A DNA stretch of 64,000 nucleotides. Origin: AP-15 sp035503615 (GTDB lineage Bacteria > Pseudomonadota > Alphaproteobacteria > ATCC43930 > CGMCC-115725). Made by a program: the position numbers and the translations under genes. The stretch is taken from positions 25,048 through 89,047 of the forward strand of contig DATJTI010000009.1 in NCBI GenBank assembly GCA_035503615.1, given 5' to 3'. Below, piece by piece: positions 35,442 through 43,628 of this stretch; the first letter of the stretch is position 1; each line of letters starts with the position of its first letter. The notes beneath the pieces were generated by a model. It ran no database searches and was not told where the DNA came from. It worked only from the letters and a program-made list of their open reading frames with translations.

Positions 35442-38400
35442 TCAGGCCATTGCCGACAGCAGCTGCTGGTAGATTTCACCGGCGCGCTCGTCAAGCAGCG
35501 CGAGCTCGTCCGTATCGCGGCGCTCGGTTCGCCCCTGACGCGGCCTGGTCACATCCGCCCTGCCGGGATGCGGTAGCTGCACCTGATTGCGCAGCGCGTC
35601 GCACTCACGCCGCGCGTCTCCATTGTTCGGGTTGATCTCGGCGGCCCGCTGGTAATGGGTCAGCGCCGCGGCATAATTGCGCCGCAATTTCTCCAGATGC
35701 CCGATCTGCAGGTGCAAATCGTCATCGAGCGGGGTTTTGTCGATCACACCGTAATAGACCTGCGCCGCGCGGTCGAATTCGCCCATCTCCTTGAGGGCGT
35801 GACCGAGCTGCACCGCGATCTCGAGAGCGCTCGGATCGGCCGTCACAAATTCCTGGTAGAGCCGCACCGCCTCGGCCCAATCCTGCCGGTCGCGCGCGGC
35901 ATCGGCGGCTTCTTGCAGCGGCGGCATCCCTGCGATCCCGAGATTTTCCGACAGCTCGCAGAGCCGGGCCAGATGCGTCTGCGACCAGCCGAGCCCGGCC
36001 AGTTCCTCGCGCGCATGGGCCATGTCGGGGTCAAGTGCCAGGGCTCGCAGATAGGCGGCTTGCGCGGCCTCCGCCTGGCCCTGAAGCTTCAGCACATGCC
36101 CGAGCTGCAGATGCGTATCGGCGACGGCCGGGGCGCTGGCGAGCGCGTGCCGATAAGCGGCCTCCGCTTCCGGCAGCCGGCCGGATTCCTTCAGCGCATG
36201 GCCGTATTGCACCCAGCACGGCGCGTCGCGCGGGTCGCGGGCCAGCGCTTTGTGATAGTGGCGCGCGGCGAGCTCCCACTGTTTTGCGTCGCGCGCCCGG
36301 TCGCCTTTCGCCACGGCTCTGGCGTGACTCGGGCCGACAAGCGGCGGCAGCAGCGCTCGTCTACGGTCGCGGTGCCGGCGCTGCTCGGCGACATCCGCCG
36401 TCGTGGCAACGATCAACTCCCGCCCGACTTGCCTGGTGGCAGACAAATCGCCGCATAACAGTACGACCTCTTCGCTCAGCGCCGCCACCTCGGCTTCCCG
36501 CTGTGATCTTTCTTTTTCCACCAGTTTAATATTTTCCTTATAGTCTTCGTTACTTTTCCGCGCTTCGGCGAGCTCTGACTCGCTGGCGCGCCGCATCGCG
36601 GCCAGCTGGGTCTCGCTTTCCCGGCGTGCTTCGGCGAGCTGTACCTCGAGGGAGCGGATTTGGGCTTGCGCCGCTGCCGCCTCCGCGCGTTTCGCTGTAA
36701 CCTCGACGCGCAGGGCGTCAACCTCTTGTGTTTGATCCTTCCGGTGTCGCTCGCTGCGCTCGAATGCTCGCAGCAAACGCTTCAGATCACCGCGGAGGGT
36801 GAATTCCGTCTCGCCGCGTTGATGCATCTCCCGTTCGGTCTCGGCGAGCTCCGCGCGCAATCCGGCGATCTCGAACCGTGCTTCGGCAAGATCGGCCTCG
36901 GCCCCGCTTGCCCGTGTTTCAACGGCGGCAAGCTCGCCTGCCCTGACCCGCAGACCCGCGGCCTCAGCCTCGACTTGCGCCAGGGCCGACGCGCGCTCCT
37001 GTTCCCGGTGTTGCGAATCGGCGAGTTCCTGGACCTGTGCGGCAAGCTCGTCTTGGGCTTTGGCCAAGTCGGCCGCCGCTGCATCGGCTCGCGATTCGGC
37101 GGCCACAACCGCGATGTCGCGCTCACCGACCCTCGCCCGCAAGCCCGAATTCTCGGCCTCGAGCTGCTCCACGCTGGCGGCGCGTTGATCGCGTTCGCGT
37201 TCCAGATCGGCAATTTGCACCTGCAGCATCGCGAGTTCCGCCGCTGCCTTCGCCAAGCTCGTCTCGGTCTCATCGGCTTTGGCATCGGACACCGCCACCG
37301 CGGTATCTCGCTCGGCTATCGCTGCCTGCAACCGCTCGTTCTCCGTCACCAGGACAGCGATGCGGCGACGCAAGGGTGCAAATCGTTGTTCATTGCCCGC
37401 CCGCTTCGCGTAAAGCGCCTCGAGCAGTTCCTCGGCAAATTGCTGCGACGCCTGGCTTTGGCCCTCTCGGCCCATGCTCACGGCAATCCGCACGTGGCTT
37501 TCTATGCGATCTCGGTTGATCGGGTGATCGGCACTGGCAAATGACAACGTTTCTTTCGCATCTGTCAGACTGAGCCGCAATCCGGTCAGTTCACGGAGAT
37601 CACTTGCCGTTGCTTCTCGATATTTCTGATCCGCGGCAAGCCTGGTGGAATCGACCAACACATCGGCGGCCGATCGTGCATTACAATATAAATAGACATG
37701 TAGCGCGACAAATATCGAAAATATGTCACTGTCGGACAACGTCATCAATATGTTATCGATTTTTTGTTCTGACGATTGCGACGTAACGGCATCGGGATCG
37801 TCGTCGGTCGATGCTTTTAGACCCGAATAGAAGTCCCGCAAATACGCGATGAACGGATCCTGGTTGTGGATAACACGAAAAATCGACCGTACGAAATACG
37901 GGTTGTTTGCTTCGCGCTGCGCCAGATAGGACAGCCACTGGTCCCATAAATTCTTAATAATAACAATATGCTTACCAGAAAAACGCTGTTTGATTGGATG
38001 GATTCGACCGAGGGAGCGGGAAAAACCAAAAACCGGAATTTGCCGCCGACGCTGCGCATATCGCGTCAGCAACGCCAGGTATTTGAGTTCTGCAGCACGC
38101 AGATCGCCATGCAAGCCGCCAACCGGGATAAACCAGTCATACGGCATTTCGGGCTGGAACAGCCTGACACCGCGCGATTTTCGTATTAATGGTAAGTATT
38201 CTCGCCAATAGGACGCCGTGCTGGGGTGTCCCGATTCCCATGATTGTGGGCCCAGCCTCACGGCTTCATCGGGAGTCAATGACGCCAGAGCTTCATTGAA
38301 CGGCTCATAGAAGCACATGGTCTCGGGGAAGTGGCGGAAGAGAAAGAAAAACCAGGTTTTCCCGGTTCGCCAGCTCGAATGCAAAAAGCAAGGATCGGTT

Positions 38401-38501
38401 GCTCCCGGGAATTGCCAGACGCCTTCATCGACGCGGCGCGGTTCGACGCCTGCTGCAGCGAGGCCGAGCGAGTCATGCATCGGGATATCAAGTTCACTCA
38501 T
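35442..38501 (-). CDS. Sulfotransferase-like / coiled-coil / TPR fusion protein
   Basis: A 1019-residue cytoplasmic protein with no signal peptide. The N-terminal 330 residues resemble a sulfotransferase: the loop HSSWRTGKTWFFFLFR (residues 41-56) is in the place of the PAPS-binding loop, and IVIIKNLWDQWLSYLAQRE resembles the second PAPS region. Residues about 370-720 are a long Glu/Ala/Arg-rich coiled coil. Residues about 725-965 are TPR repeats (WVQYGHALKESGRLPEAEAA, VADTHLQLGHVLKLQGQAEA), nearly identical in pattern to those of the gene at 25879. It is the first gene of the minus-strand glycan operon, 15 bases before the GT4-GT9 gene. It may scaffold and modify glycan synthesis; catalysis is unproven. 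Confidence 0.75.
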   Translation of the reverse strand: MSELDIPMHDSLGLAAAGVEPRRVDEGVWQFPGATDPCFLHSSWRTGKTWFFFLFRHFPETMCFYEPFNEALASLTPDEAVRLGPQSWESGHPSTASYWREYLPLIRKSRGVRLFQPEMPYDWFIPVGGLHGDLRAAELKYLALLTRYAQRRRQIPVFGFSRSLGRIHPIKQRFSGKHIVIIKNLWDQWLSYLAQREANNPYFVRSIFRVIHNQDPFIAYLRDFYSGLKASTDDDPDAVTSQSSEQKIDNILMTLSDSDIFSIFVALHVYLYCNARSAADVLVDSTRLAADQKYREATASDLRELTGLRLSLTDAKETLSFASADHPINRDRIESHVRIAVSMGREGQSQASQQFAEELLEALYAKRAGNEQRFAPLRRRIAVLVTENERLQAAIAERDTAVAVSDAKADETETSLAKAAAELAMLQVQIADLERERDQRAASVEQLEAENSGLRARVGERDIAVVAAESRADAAAADLAKAQDELAAQVQELADSQHREQERASALAQVEAEAAGLRVRAGELAAVETRASGAEADLAEARFEIAGLRAELAETEREMHQRGETEFTLRGDLKRLLRAFERSERHRKDQTQEVDALRVEVTAKRAEAAAAQAQIRSLEVQLAEARRESETQLAAMRRASESELAEARKSNEDYKENIKLVEKERSQREAEVAALSEEVVLLCGDLSATRQVGRELIVATTADVAEQRRHRDRRRALLPPLVGPSHARAVAKGDRARDAKQWELAARHYHKALARDPRDAPCWVQYGHALKESGRLPEAEAAYRHALASAPAVADTHLQLGHVLKLQGQAEAAQAAYLRALALDPDMAHAREELAGLGWSQTHLARLCELSENLGIAGMPPLQEAADAARDRQDWAEAVRLYQEFVTADPSALEIAVQLGHALKEMGEFDRAAQVYYGVIDKTPLDDDLHLQIGHLEKLRRNYAAALTHYQRAAEINPNNGDARRECDALRNQVQLPHPGRADVTRPRQGRTERRDTDELALLDERAGEIYQQLLSAMA

Positions 38502-39144
38502 GCGTCATCCCACCCTTGCCGCGACGAGCGCTGTTGACGAACCCTTTGCCGCGGCGACCCGCAACCGCGGTAACCGTGGCGGAGTTGATTGTACCGCCGC
38601 AGGACGGGCTCTTGGCAAACGACAACGACGGTGCGGGCATCATCAGTCGCAAGCCGAGCGGCATCAACTGTCGGCTGAGAAGATCCGATCGACAAACCGA
38701 TCAGCCGATCTTGTCGCCAAATTCTCCGGGGAGGAGCGGCGGCGGCGATCGGGCGGCCGCTCGTTGTGGAGCCGTCCGTTATAGGGCCGAACGGCGTAAA
38801 GTCGCATCATGAGACGATGTATCACCCTCCGCCCTATGGGCCCTCCGGTCTCGATGATCGGCAGTCCAATACCCGCGGATGATATCGTCGCGATCGACGA
38901 CCCGTCGCGTGCCATCGCCCAGCGGCGAGGCCATTCAGCGACGAGGCCATTCAGGGGAGCTTGCTGACCGCAATGCCGGCATCGCCGTCCTGTCCGCGCG
39001 AAAATCTGCCTCGGTGCCGAACCCGGTGGCTCGCACCGCTCGCCTGCGGCCCGCATCGGGCAGCGCTTCAGGACAAGCACGGGCGCTGGCGGCTTTTAGC
39101 GTCGCCCGGCGCCCAAGCCAGCTCCTCCGAATTCCTGGACCGGC
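38502..39144. other. Gene-free stretch upstream of the glycan operon, before tRNA-Arg
   Basis: About 640 bases. Several frames are open but none has a ribosome-binding site, recognisable domain or signal peptide. It contains a possible minus-strand promoter (38588-38618) and an interrupted inverted repeat near 38680-38712 (AAGATC...GATCTT flanking CGATCG/CGATC). It may be the eroded right edge of the island. Confidence 0.45.
38588..38618 (-). promoter_or_regulatory. Possible promoter of the glycan operon
   Basis: On the minus strand, TTGCCA (38613-38618) and TACAAT (38588-38593) each match five of six consensus positions, but the spacer is 19 bases, longer than optimal. It points toward the gene starting at 38501, about 87 bases away. 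Confidence 0.3.
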
Positions 39145-39221
39145 TGGCGCGCCCGAGAGGAGTCGAACCCCTAACCCCCAGATCCGTAGTCTGGTGCTCT
39201 ATCCAATTGAGCTACGGGCGC
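39145..39221 (-). tRNA. tRNA-Arg, anticodon ACG
   Basis: Full cloverleaf on the minus strand: acceptor GCGCCCG/CGGGCGC with discriminator G and encoded CCA, D-stem GCTC/GAGC, anticodon stem CCAGA/TCTGG around CTACGGA (anticodon ACG, read as inosine after editing), and T-arm AGGGG/CCTCT. It lies next to the right edge of the atypical glycan island, where integrating elements often insert. Confidence 0.97.
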
Positions 39222-39385
39222 ATGCCGCGGGGCGGCACCGGCGACGGTGGCGGCAACAACTACCCCGCTCGGGCCGGCAAAGGCAAGACCGATCGGGGTT
39301 CGCGGGCCGGGAGCGTGGCGTTGTGCAACCGGCGAGCGGCAGCAAAGGTGCGTGGGACGGCATCGCGACCCGGCCGGGCCGGCCG

Positions 39386-40615
39386 ATGAGCCACGAGACG
39401 GCAACGCCGCGCGTACCTGTCGACGACCCGGCGAGCCGGCCCCGCGTCACATTGCTGCCGGCGCGCCATCGCCGTGCCGAGATGGGCCACCCTTGGATCT
39501 ATGCAAACGAGCTGCACATGGACGAGGCGACCCGGCGGCTGGCGCCGGGCGGTCTCGTCACGTTGCAGCGGGCCGACGACAGCGTGCTCGGGGTGGCGAT
39601 GTTCAACCCGCACAGCCTGCTGGCGGCGCGACTCCTCGACCGCGATGCCGCACGGCCGATCGACCGGCGCTTTCTCGTCCGCCGCATCGAGCGCGCGCTG
39701 CGACTGCGCCAACGCCTGTTCGCGGCACCCTATTACCGCCTCGTCCATGCCGAGGCGGACGGGCTGCCCGGTCTCGTCATCGATCGCTTCGGCGCGGTTC
39801 TGGCGGTCCAGTCGAACGCCGCGGGCATCGCCAGACTCGAATCGCTGGTCATCGAGGCGCTCACCACGCTGTTGCAGCCGCGGGCGATCGTGCTGCGCAA
39901 CGACAGCCCGGCGCGGGCCCAGGAGGGTCTGCCGACCGAAACACGGGTCGCGCTGGGGGCACTGGAAGAGCGGGTTCTCGTTCACGAAGACGGTGCGGTC
40001 TTTCCGGTCGATCCGCTCGGCGGGCAGAAGACCGGGTGGTTTTTCGACCAGCGTGACAACCGCCTCCTGGTCGCGGGGCTGGCAGACGGGGCACGGATGC
40101 TCGATCTCTATTGCGGCTGCGGCGGGTTCGCGATCCAGGCGGCGCGGCAGGGTGCCGCGGCGGTCCTCGGCATCGACCGGTCCGAGCCGGCCCTCGCTCT
40201 CGCCAGTGCAGCGGCAGCGCTGAACGCGGTCGAGCCCAGTTGCAGCTTTCGCCGCGCCGAGGTGTTCGGCGAGGCCGCCCGCCTCGCCGCCGCCGGAGAG
40301 CGTTTCGACCTCGTGGTTGCCGATCCGCCTGCCTTTGCCAAATCGCGCCGCGAAGTCCCGGCCGCGTTGCGCGGTTATCGCAAGCTCGCCCGGCTGGCCG
40401 CGTCGCTGACCGCGCGCGAGGGCATCCTGATGCTCGCCTCCTGCTCCTACCATATCGGCGCCGCCGATTTTGCCGCGGCGGTCCGGGCGGGTCTCGCCGA
40501 TGCCGGCCGCAGCTTTCGCGTGCTGCATGATGGCGCGGCCGCGGCCGATCATCCGGTGCATCCGGCACTGCCCGAGACCGCCTATCTGAAGGCGAGAGTG
40601 CTGGCGCTCGACTGA
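39386..40615 (+). CDS. Class I SAM-dependent rRNA methyltransferase, RlmI/RlmK type
   Basis: A 409-residue protein with an N-terminal PUA-like RNA-binding domain (GHPWIYANELH, LAPGGLVTLQRADDSVLGVA) and a C-terminal Rossmann methyltransferase (LDLYCGCGGFAIQAARQGA for SAM; VVADPPAFAKSR as the catalytic loop; LASCSYHI). RlmI makes 5-methylcytosine in 23S rRNA; this protein belongs to that family but the exact target base is inferred. ATG at 39386 gives the family length. The 3' end overlaps the convergent histidine-kinase gene by 34 bases. Confidence 0.88.
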   Translation: MSHETATPRVPVDDPASRPRVTLLPARHRRAEMGHPWIYANELHMDEATRRLAPGGLVTLQRADDSVLGVAMFNPHSLLAARLLDRDAARPIDRRFLVRRIERALRLRQRLFAAPYYRLVHAEADGLPGLVIDRFGAVLAVQSNAAGIARLESLVIEALTTLLQPRAIVLRNDSPARAQEGLPTETRVALGALEERVLVHEDGAVFPVDPLGGQKTGWFFDQRDNRLLVAGLADGARMLDLYCGCGGFAIQAARQGAAAVLGIDRSEPALALASAAAALNAVEPSCSFRRAEVFGEAARLAAAGERFDLVVADPPAFAKSRREVPAALRGYRKLARLAASLTAREGILMLASCSYHIGAADFAAAVRAGLADAGRSFRVLHDGAAAADHPVHPALPETAYLKARVLALD

Positions 40616-41991
40616 GCGTGGCGTTGCCCGTCCGGGAGCGGCAGGTTCAGGCGAAACACGCTGCCCGCGGCGGTGCTGCTGACCAGGGTCAGCTCGCCAC
40701 CATGCGCCCGCACCAGTTCGCGGGCGATCGCCAGACCGAGCCCGCTGCCACCCGGGCGCGCCGATCCGAAAAACGGGCGGAACAGGTTCTCACGTGCCTT
40801 GGGCGGCAGGCCGGGCCCGTCATCGGCAATGTCGATCACCACCGCGCGGTCCGCGAACCCGGCGGAAAAGCGCAGCCGCCGCGCACCGGCTTCGAGCGCG
40901 TTGCGCGCCAGGTTTGACAGAACCCGGTAGAGCTGCTCGCGATCGGCCTCGATTTCGAGATCGTCCGGAATGACGGATTCGACCGCCGGCTCATGCTCGG
41001 TGCTCGCCAGGCCGGAGACGACCTCGACAACCAACGGCGCCAGGATAAAGCGGCTGCGAACCAAGGGCGCCGCCCCCTCGCGCGAGAAATCGAGCGTGCT
41101 CGTGCATAATGCGGCGGCGCGATCGATCGCCTCGATCAGCCGCGGCAGCAGCCGGCGGACCTCCGGGGTGGCGCTCTCGGTCAGCCGCTCGGTCGCCAGC
41201 CGCGCCGTCGACAGGATGTTGCGCAGATCGTGATTGATCTTGGTCACCGCGGTGCCGAGGGCGGCGAGCCGGGCACGCTGGCCGAGGGCGCGGCGCACGG
41301 TATCCTGCATGACCGCGAGCTCGCGCGCGGCGACCCCGATCTCGTCGCGGCGACGGCTTGCGACGACCATCCGGCCCGCATCCTCCGGGTCCTCGCGAAA
41401 CGCGATCATGCTCGCGGTCAACCGGCGCATCGGCCGCACCAGCAGCCATTGCAGGCTCAGATAGACGAGTGCGGCGGCCAGCAGCGAGATCACGATCGAC
41501 AATTCGAGAATGCGGATGCCGAAGCCCCACATCGCAGCGCGCAGCGGCGCCTCGTCGAGCAGCAGCTCGACAATCTCGCCACCATCCGCGGGCGACCGGC
41601 CGATCACTCGCAAGATGCGGTTGCCGCCGTGGAACAGCGAGGCGAATGAGCCGTCAATGGCGCCGATCATCGTCTCTCGGGTCAAATCGACGGTATGATC
41701 CGGCCGTGGCAGCCGCGGCCGGTCGAGCATCAAGAGCATGCCGTCGGCACGGTGCAGGATGACGCCATGGGCGCCGACGCGGGCGAGCAGCCGGTCGACG
41801 AGGCTGCGGTCGAGACGCCCGGTCGGGCTCGCCTCCAGCGCCAGGCTCGCCAACGCGCCGGAAGCGATGTGGTCGTCGAAATAATCCATGCGGAAGCGCG
41901 CGACCGAGGGCACGAAGATCAGCACCTCGCCGACCATCACGAAAAAGACGGTCAGCACCAGAAGACGAGCCGACAGGCTCCTCAGCAGCAC
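40582..41991 (-). CDS. Sensor histidine kinase (orphan)
   Basis: A 469-residue membrane kinase: TM1 at about residues 9-29, a periplasmic sensor region of about 130 residues, TM2 at about 160-180, then a HAMP domain. The phospho-acceptor is His254 in KINHDLRN, and the ATP lid has NLARNALEAG, DIADDGPGL and GGSGLGLAIARELV. Starts with GTG. No response-regulator gene is adjacent. It lies 15 bases after the flavin oxidoreductase gene on the same strand, so the pair is probably one operon and the kinase may respond to redox state; that link is inferred from position only. Confidence 0.9.
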   Translation of the reverse strand: MLLRSLSARLLVLTVFFVMVGEVLIFVPSVARFRMDYFDDHIASGALASLALEASPTGRLDRSLVDRLLARVGAHGVILHRADGMLLMLDRPRLPRPDHTVDLTRETMIGAIDGSFASLFHGGNRILRVIGRSPADGGEIVELLLDEAPLRAAMWGFGIRILELSIVISLLAAALVYLSLQWLLVRPMRRLTASMIAFREDPEDAGRMVVASRRRDEIGVAARELAVMQDTVRRALGQRARLAALGTAVTKINHDLRNILSTARLATERLTESATPEVRRLLPRLIEAIDRAAALCTSTLDFSREGAAPLVRSRFILAPLVVEVVSGLASTEHEPAVESVIPDDLEIEADREQLYRVLSNLARNALEAGARRLRFSAGFADRAVVIDIADDGPGLPPKARENLFRPFFGSARPGGSGLGLAIARELVRAHGGELTLVSSTAAGSVFRLNLPLPDGQRHAQSSASTLAFR

Positions 41992-42006
41992 GGCCGATCA
42001 CCCGCT

Positions 42007-43428
42007 TCAGCCAAACCGCGCCAGAAAACGCACGATGCGGCGGGTGCGCGGCGAAAACAATGCCGGCGTGTAAAAACTGGCGGCGGCGCGCTTGCCGGCT
42101 TCGCCGCGGGTCGGATAGGGCATCACCAGATTGGCGAGAGTGCCGATCTTGAGCCGCTGCGCGGTCGCCAATGCCCAGGGCAGGATCAGCTCCCCCGCCG
42201 CAGCGCCGAGGATCGAGGCGCCGAGGATCCGTCCGTTGCCACGGGTCACGATCTTGACGAGACCAGCCGTGTCGCGCTCGGTCTGGGCACGGTCGTTGTC
42301 GGCAAACGGCCAGCGCAATACCCGCACCGCGCGACCGGTGGCACGTGCCGCCGCCTCGGTCAACCCGGCCTGGGCCAGCTCGGGATCGGTGTAGGTAACC
42401 CACGGCAGCGCCCGGTAATCGACCCGTGCCGGGATCCGGAACAGCGCATTGCGGATCACGATCCCGGCGTGCTGCAGCGCCACATGGGTGAATTGCGGCC
42501 CGCCCGCGACATCGCCGACGGCAAAGGCGCGGCGGTTCGAGGTGCGCAGCCGCGCATCGACCGCGATCCCCTGCGGTCCGGCCGCGATCCCGCCGGCGGC
42601 AAGATCGAGTGCTGCGATGCTCGGCCGCCGGCCGGCGGCGAGCAGCAGATGCGTGCCGGTGATCCGCTCGCCATCCCCGAGCAGTACGGCCACACCATCA
42701 CCATTGCGCTCAACGCCGGCGATCGGGGTTTGCGGACGCAATACAATCCCCTCCCCGGCCAAGCTTTCGCCGAGCAGGGCGACGAGTTCGGGATCGTCGC
42801 GCGGCAATAGCGGCCCCTGATCGAGCACGGTGACCCGCGCGCCGAGCCGGCGATGCGCCGCCGCCATCTCGACACCGATCGGACCGCCGCCGATCACGAT
42901 CAGATGTTCCGGCAACCGGCGATTGGCAAAGACTGTCTCGTTCGTCAGACAATGCACCCGGTCGAGCCCCGGGATCGCGGGGATGGCGGGATGCGAGCCG
43001 GTCGCGATCACAAAGCGCCGCGGCCGGATCACAATCCCGTCGGCTGCTACCGTGCGCGGGCTGGTGAACCGCGCTTCGGCGTGCAGCACGGTGGCACCGA
43101 GCGCCTCGAACCGCGCGGCGGAATCATTCGGGGCGATGCGCGCGATCACCTGCGCGACGCTCTCCATGATGGCGGCGAAATCGATCGGCAGCGGCGCATC
43201 GGCGAGCCCGAATTGCGGGGCGCGCCGCCATTGCGCAGCGAGCCGGGCCGCAGCGAGCAGCGATTTCGACGGCACACAGCCGTAATTCAGGCAGTCGCCG
43301 CCCATCGCCGCGCGCTCGATCAGCACCACCCGGGCGCCGAGCTGGGTCGCCCCGGCAGCCACCGCGAGCCCGGCGGCACCGCCGCCGATGATGCACAGAT
43401 CGGGGGTCAGCGGGGTCATGTCGGTCAT
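42007..43428 (-). CDS. FAD-dependent pyridine-nucleotide-disulfide oxidoreductase
   Basis: A 473-residue flavoprotein of the dihydrolipoamide-dehydrogenase/mercuric-reductase group. FAD loop IIGGGAAGLAVAA (residues 13-25), redox disulfide GGDCLNYGCVPSK (Cys46, Cys51), NAD(P)H loop VIGGGPIGVEMA, and second FAD motif AFAVGDVAGG are present. The C-terminal HPTxxE pair that protonates thiols in lipoamide dehydrogenase is replaced by YPTRGE, as in many uncharacterised family members. There is no N-terminal metal-binding domain and no C-terminal cysteine pair, so mercury reduction is unlikely. Substrate unknown. Confidence 0.88.
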   Translation of the reverse strand: MTDMTPLTPDLCIIGGGAAGLAVAAGATQLGARVVLIERAAMGGDCLNYGCVPSKSLLAAARLAAQWRRAPQFGLADAPLPIDFAAIMESVAQVIARIAPNDSAARFEALGATVLHAEARFTSPRTVAADGIVIRPRRFVIATGSHPAIPAIPGLDRVHCLTNETVFANRRLPEHLIVIGGGPIGVEMAAAHRRLGARVTVLDQGPLLPRDDPELVALLGESLAGEGIVLRPQTPIAGVERNGDGVAVLLGDGERITGTHLLLAAGRRPSIAALDLAAGGIAAGPQGIAVDARLRTSNRRAFAVGDVAGGPQFTHVALQHAGIVIRNALFRIPARVDYRALPWVTYTDPELAQAGLTEAAARATGRAVRVLRWPFADNDRAQTERDTAGLVKIVTRGNGRILGASILGAAAGELILPWALATAQRLKIGTLANLVMPYPTRGEAGKRAAASFYTPALFSPRTRRIVRFLARFG

Positions 43429-43628
43429 GTCGGGCGCTTTGCCGCGCCCGTATCCCCACCTCGCGCCGCGGCCCGGAGTGAGAACGGGTCCGGCGGGATT
43501 GCGGCCACCGTCTCGGGACCGGCTCGCACCGATATTTCGATCACCTGCGCAAGGTCAGGCAGTGATTGCCGGCAATACCTCGCCGCGCTTATGCTCCGGC
43601 GATAAGACACCCGGTCAAGGGCGACAGG

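Noticed and set aside
38664..39080. A 138-codon minus-strand open frame before the glycan operon.
   Set aside because: No ribosome-binding site, no recognisable domain, and Arg-rich shadow-like composition; it probably arises by chance in GC-rich DNA.
42007..43428. Mercuric reductase.
   Set aside because: No N-terminal metal-binding domain, no C-terminal cysteine pair and no mer genes nearby.
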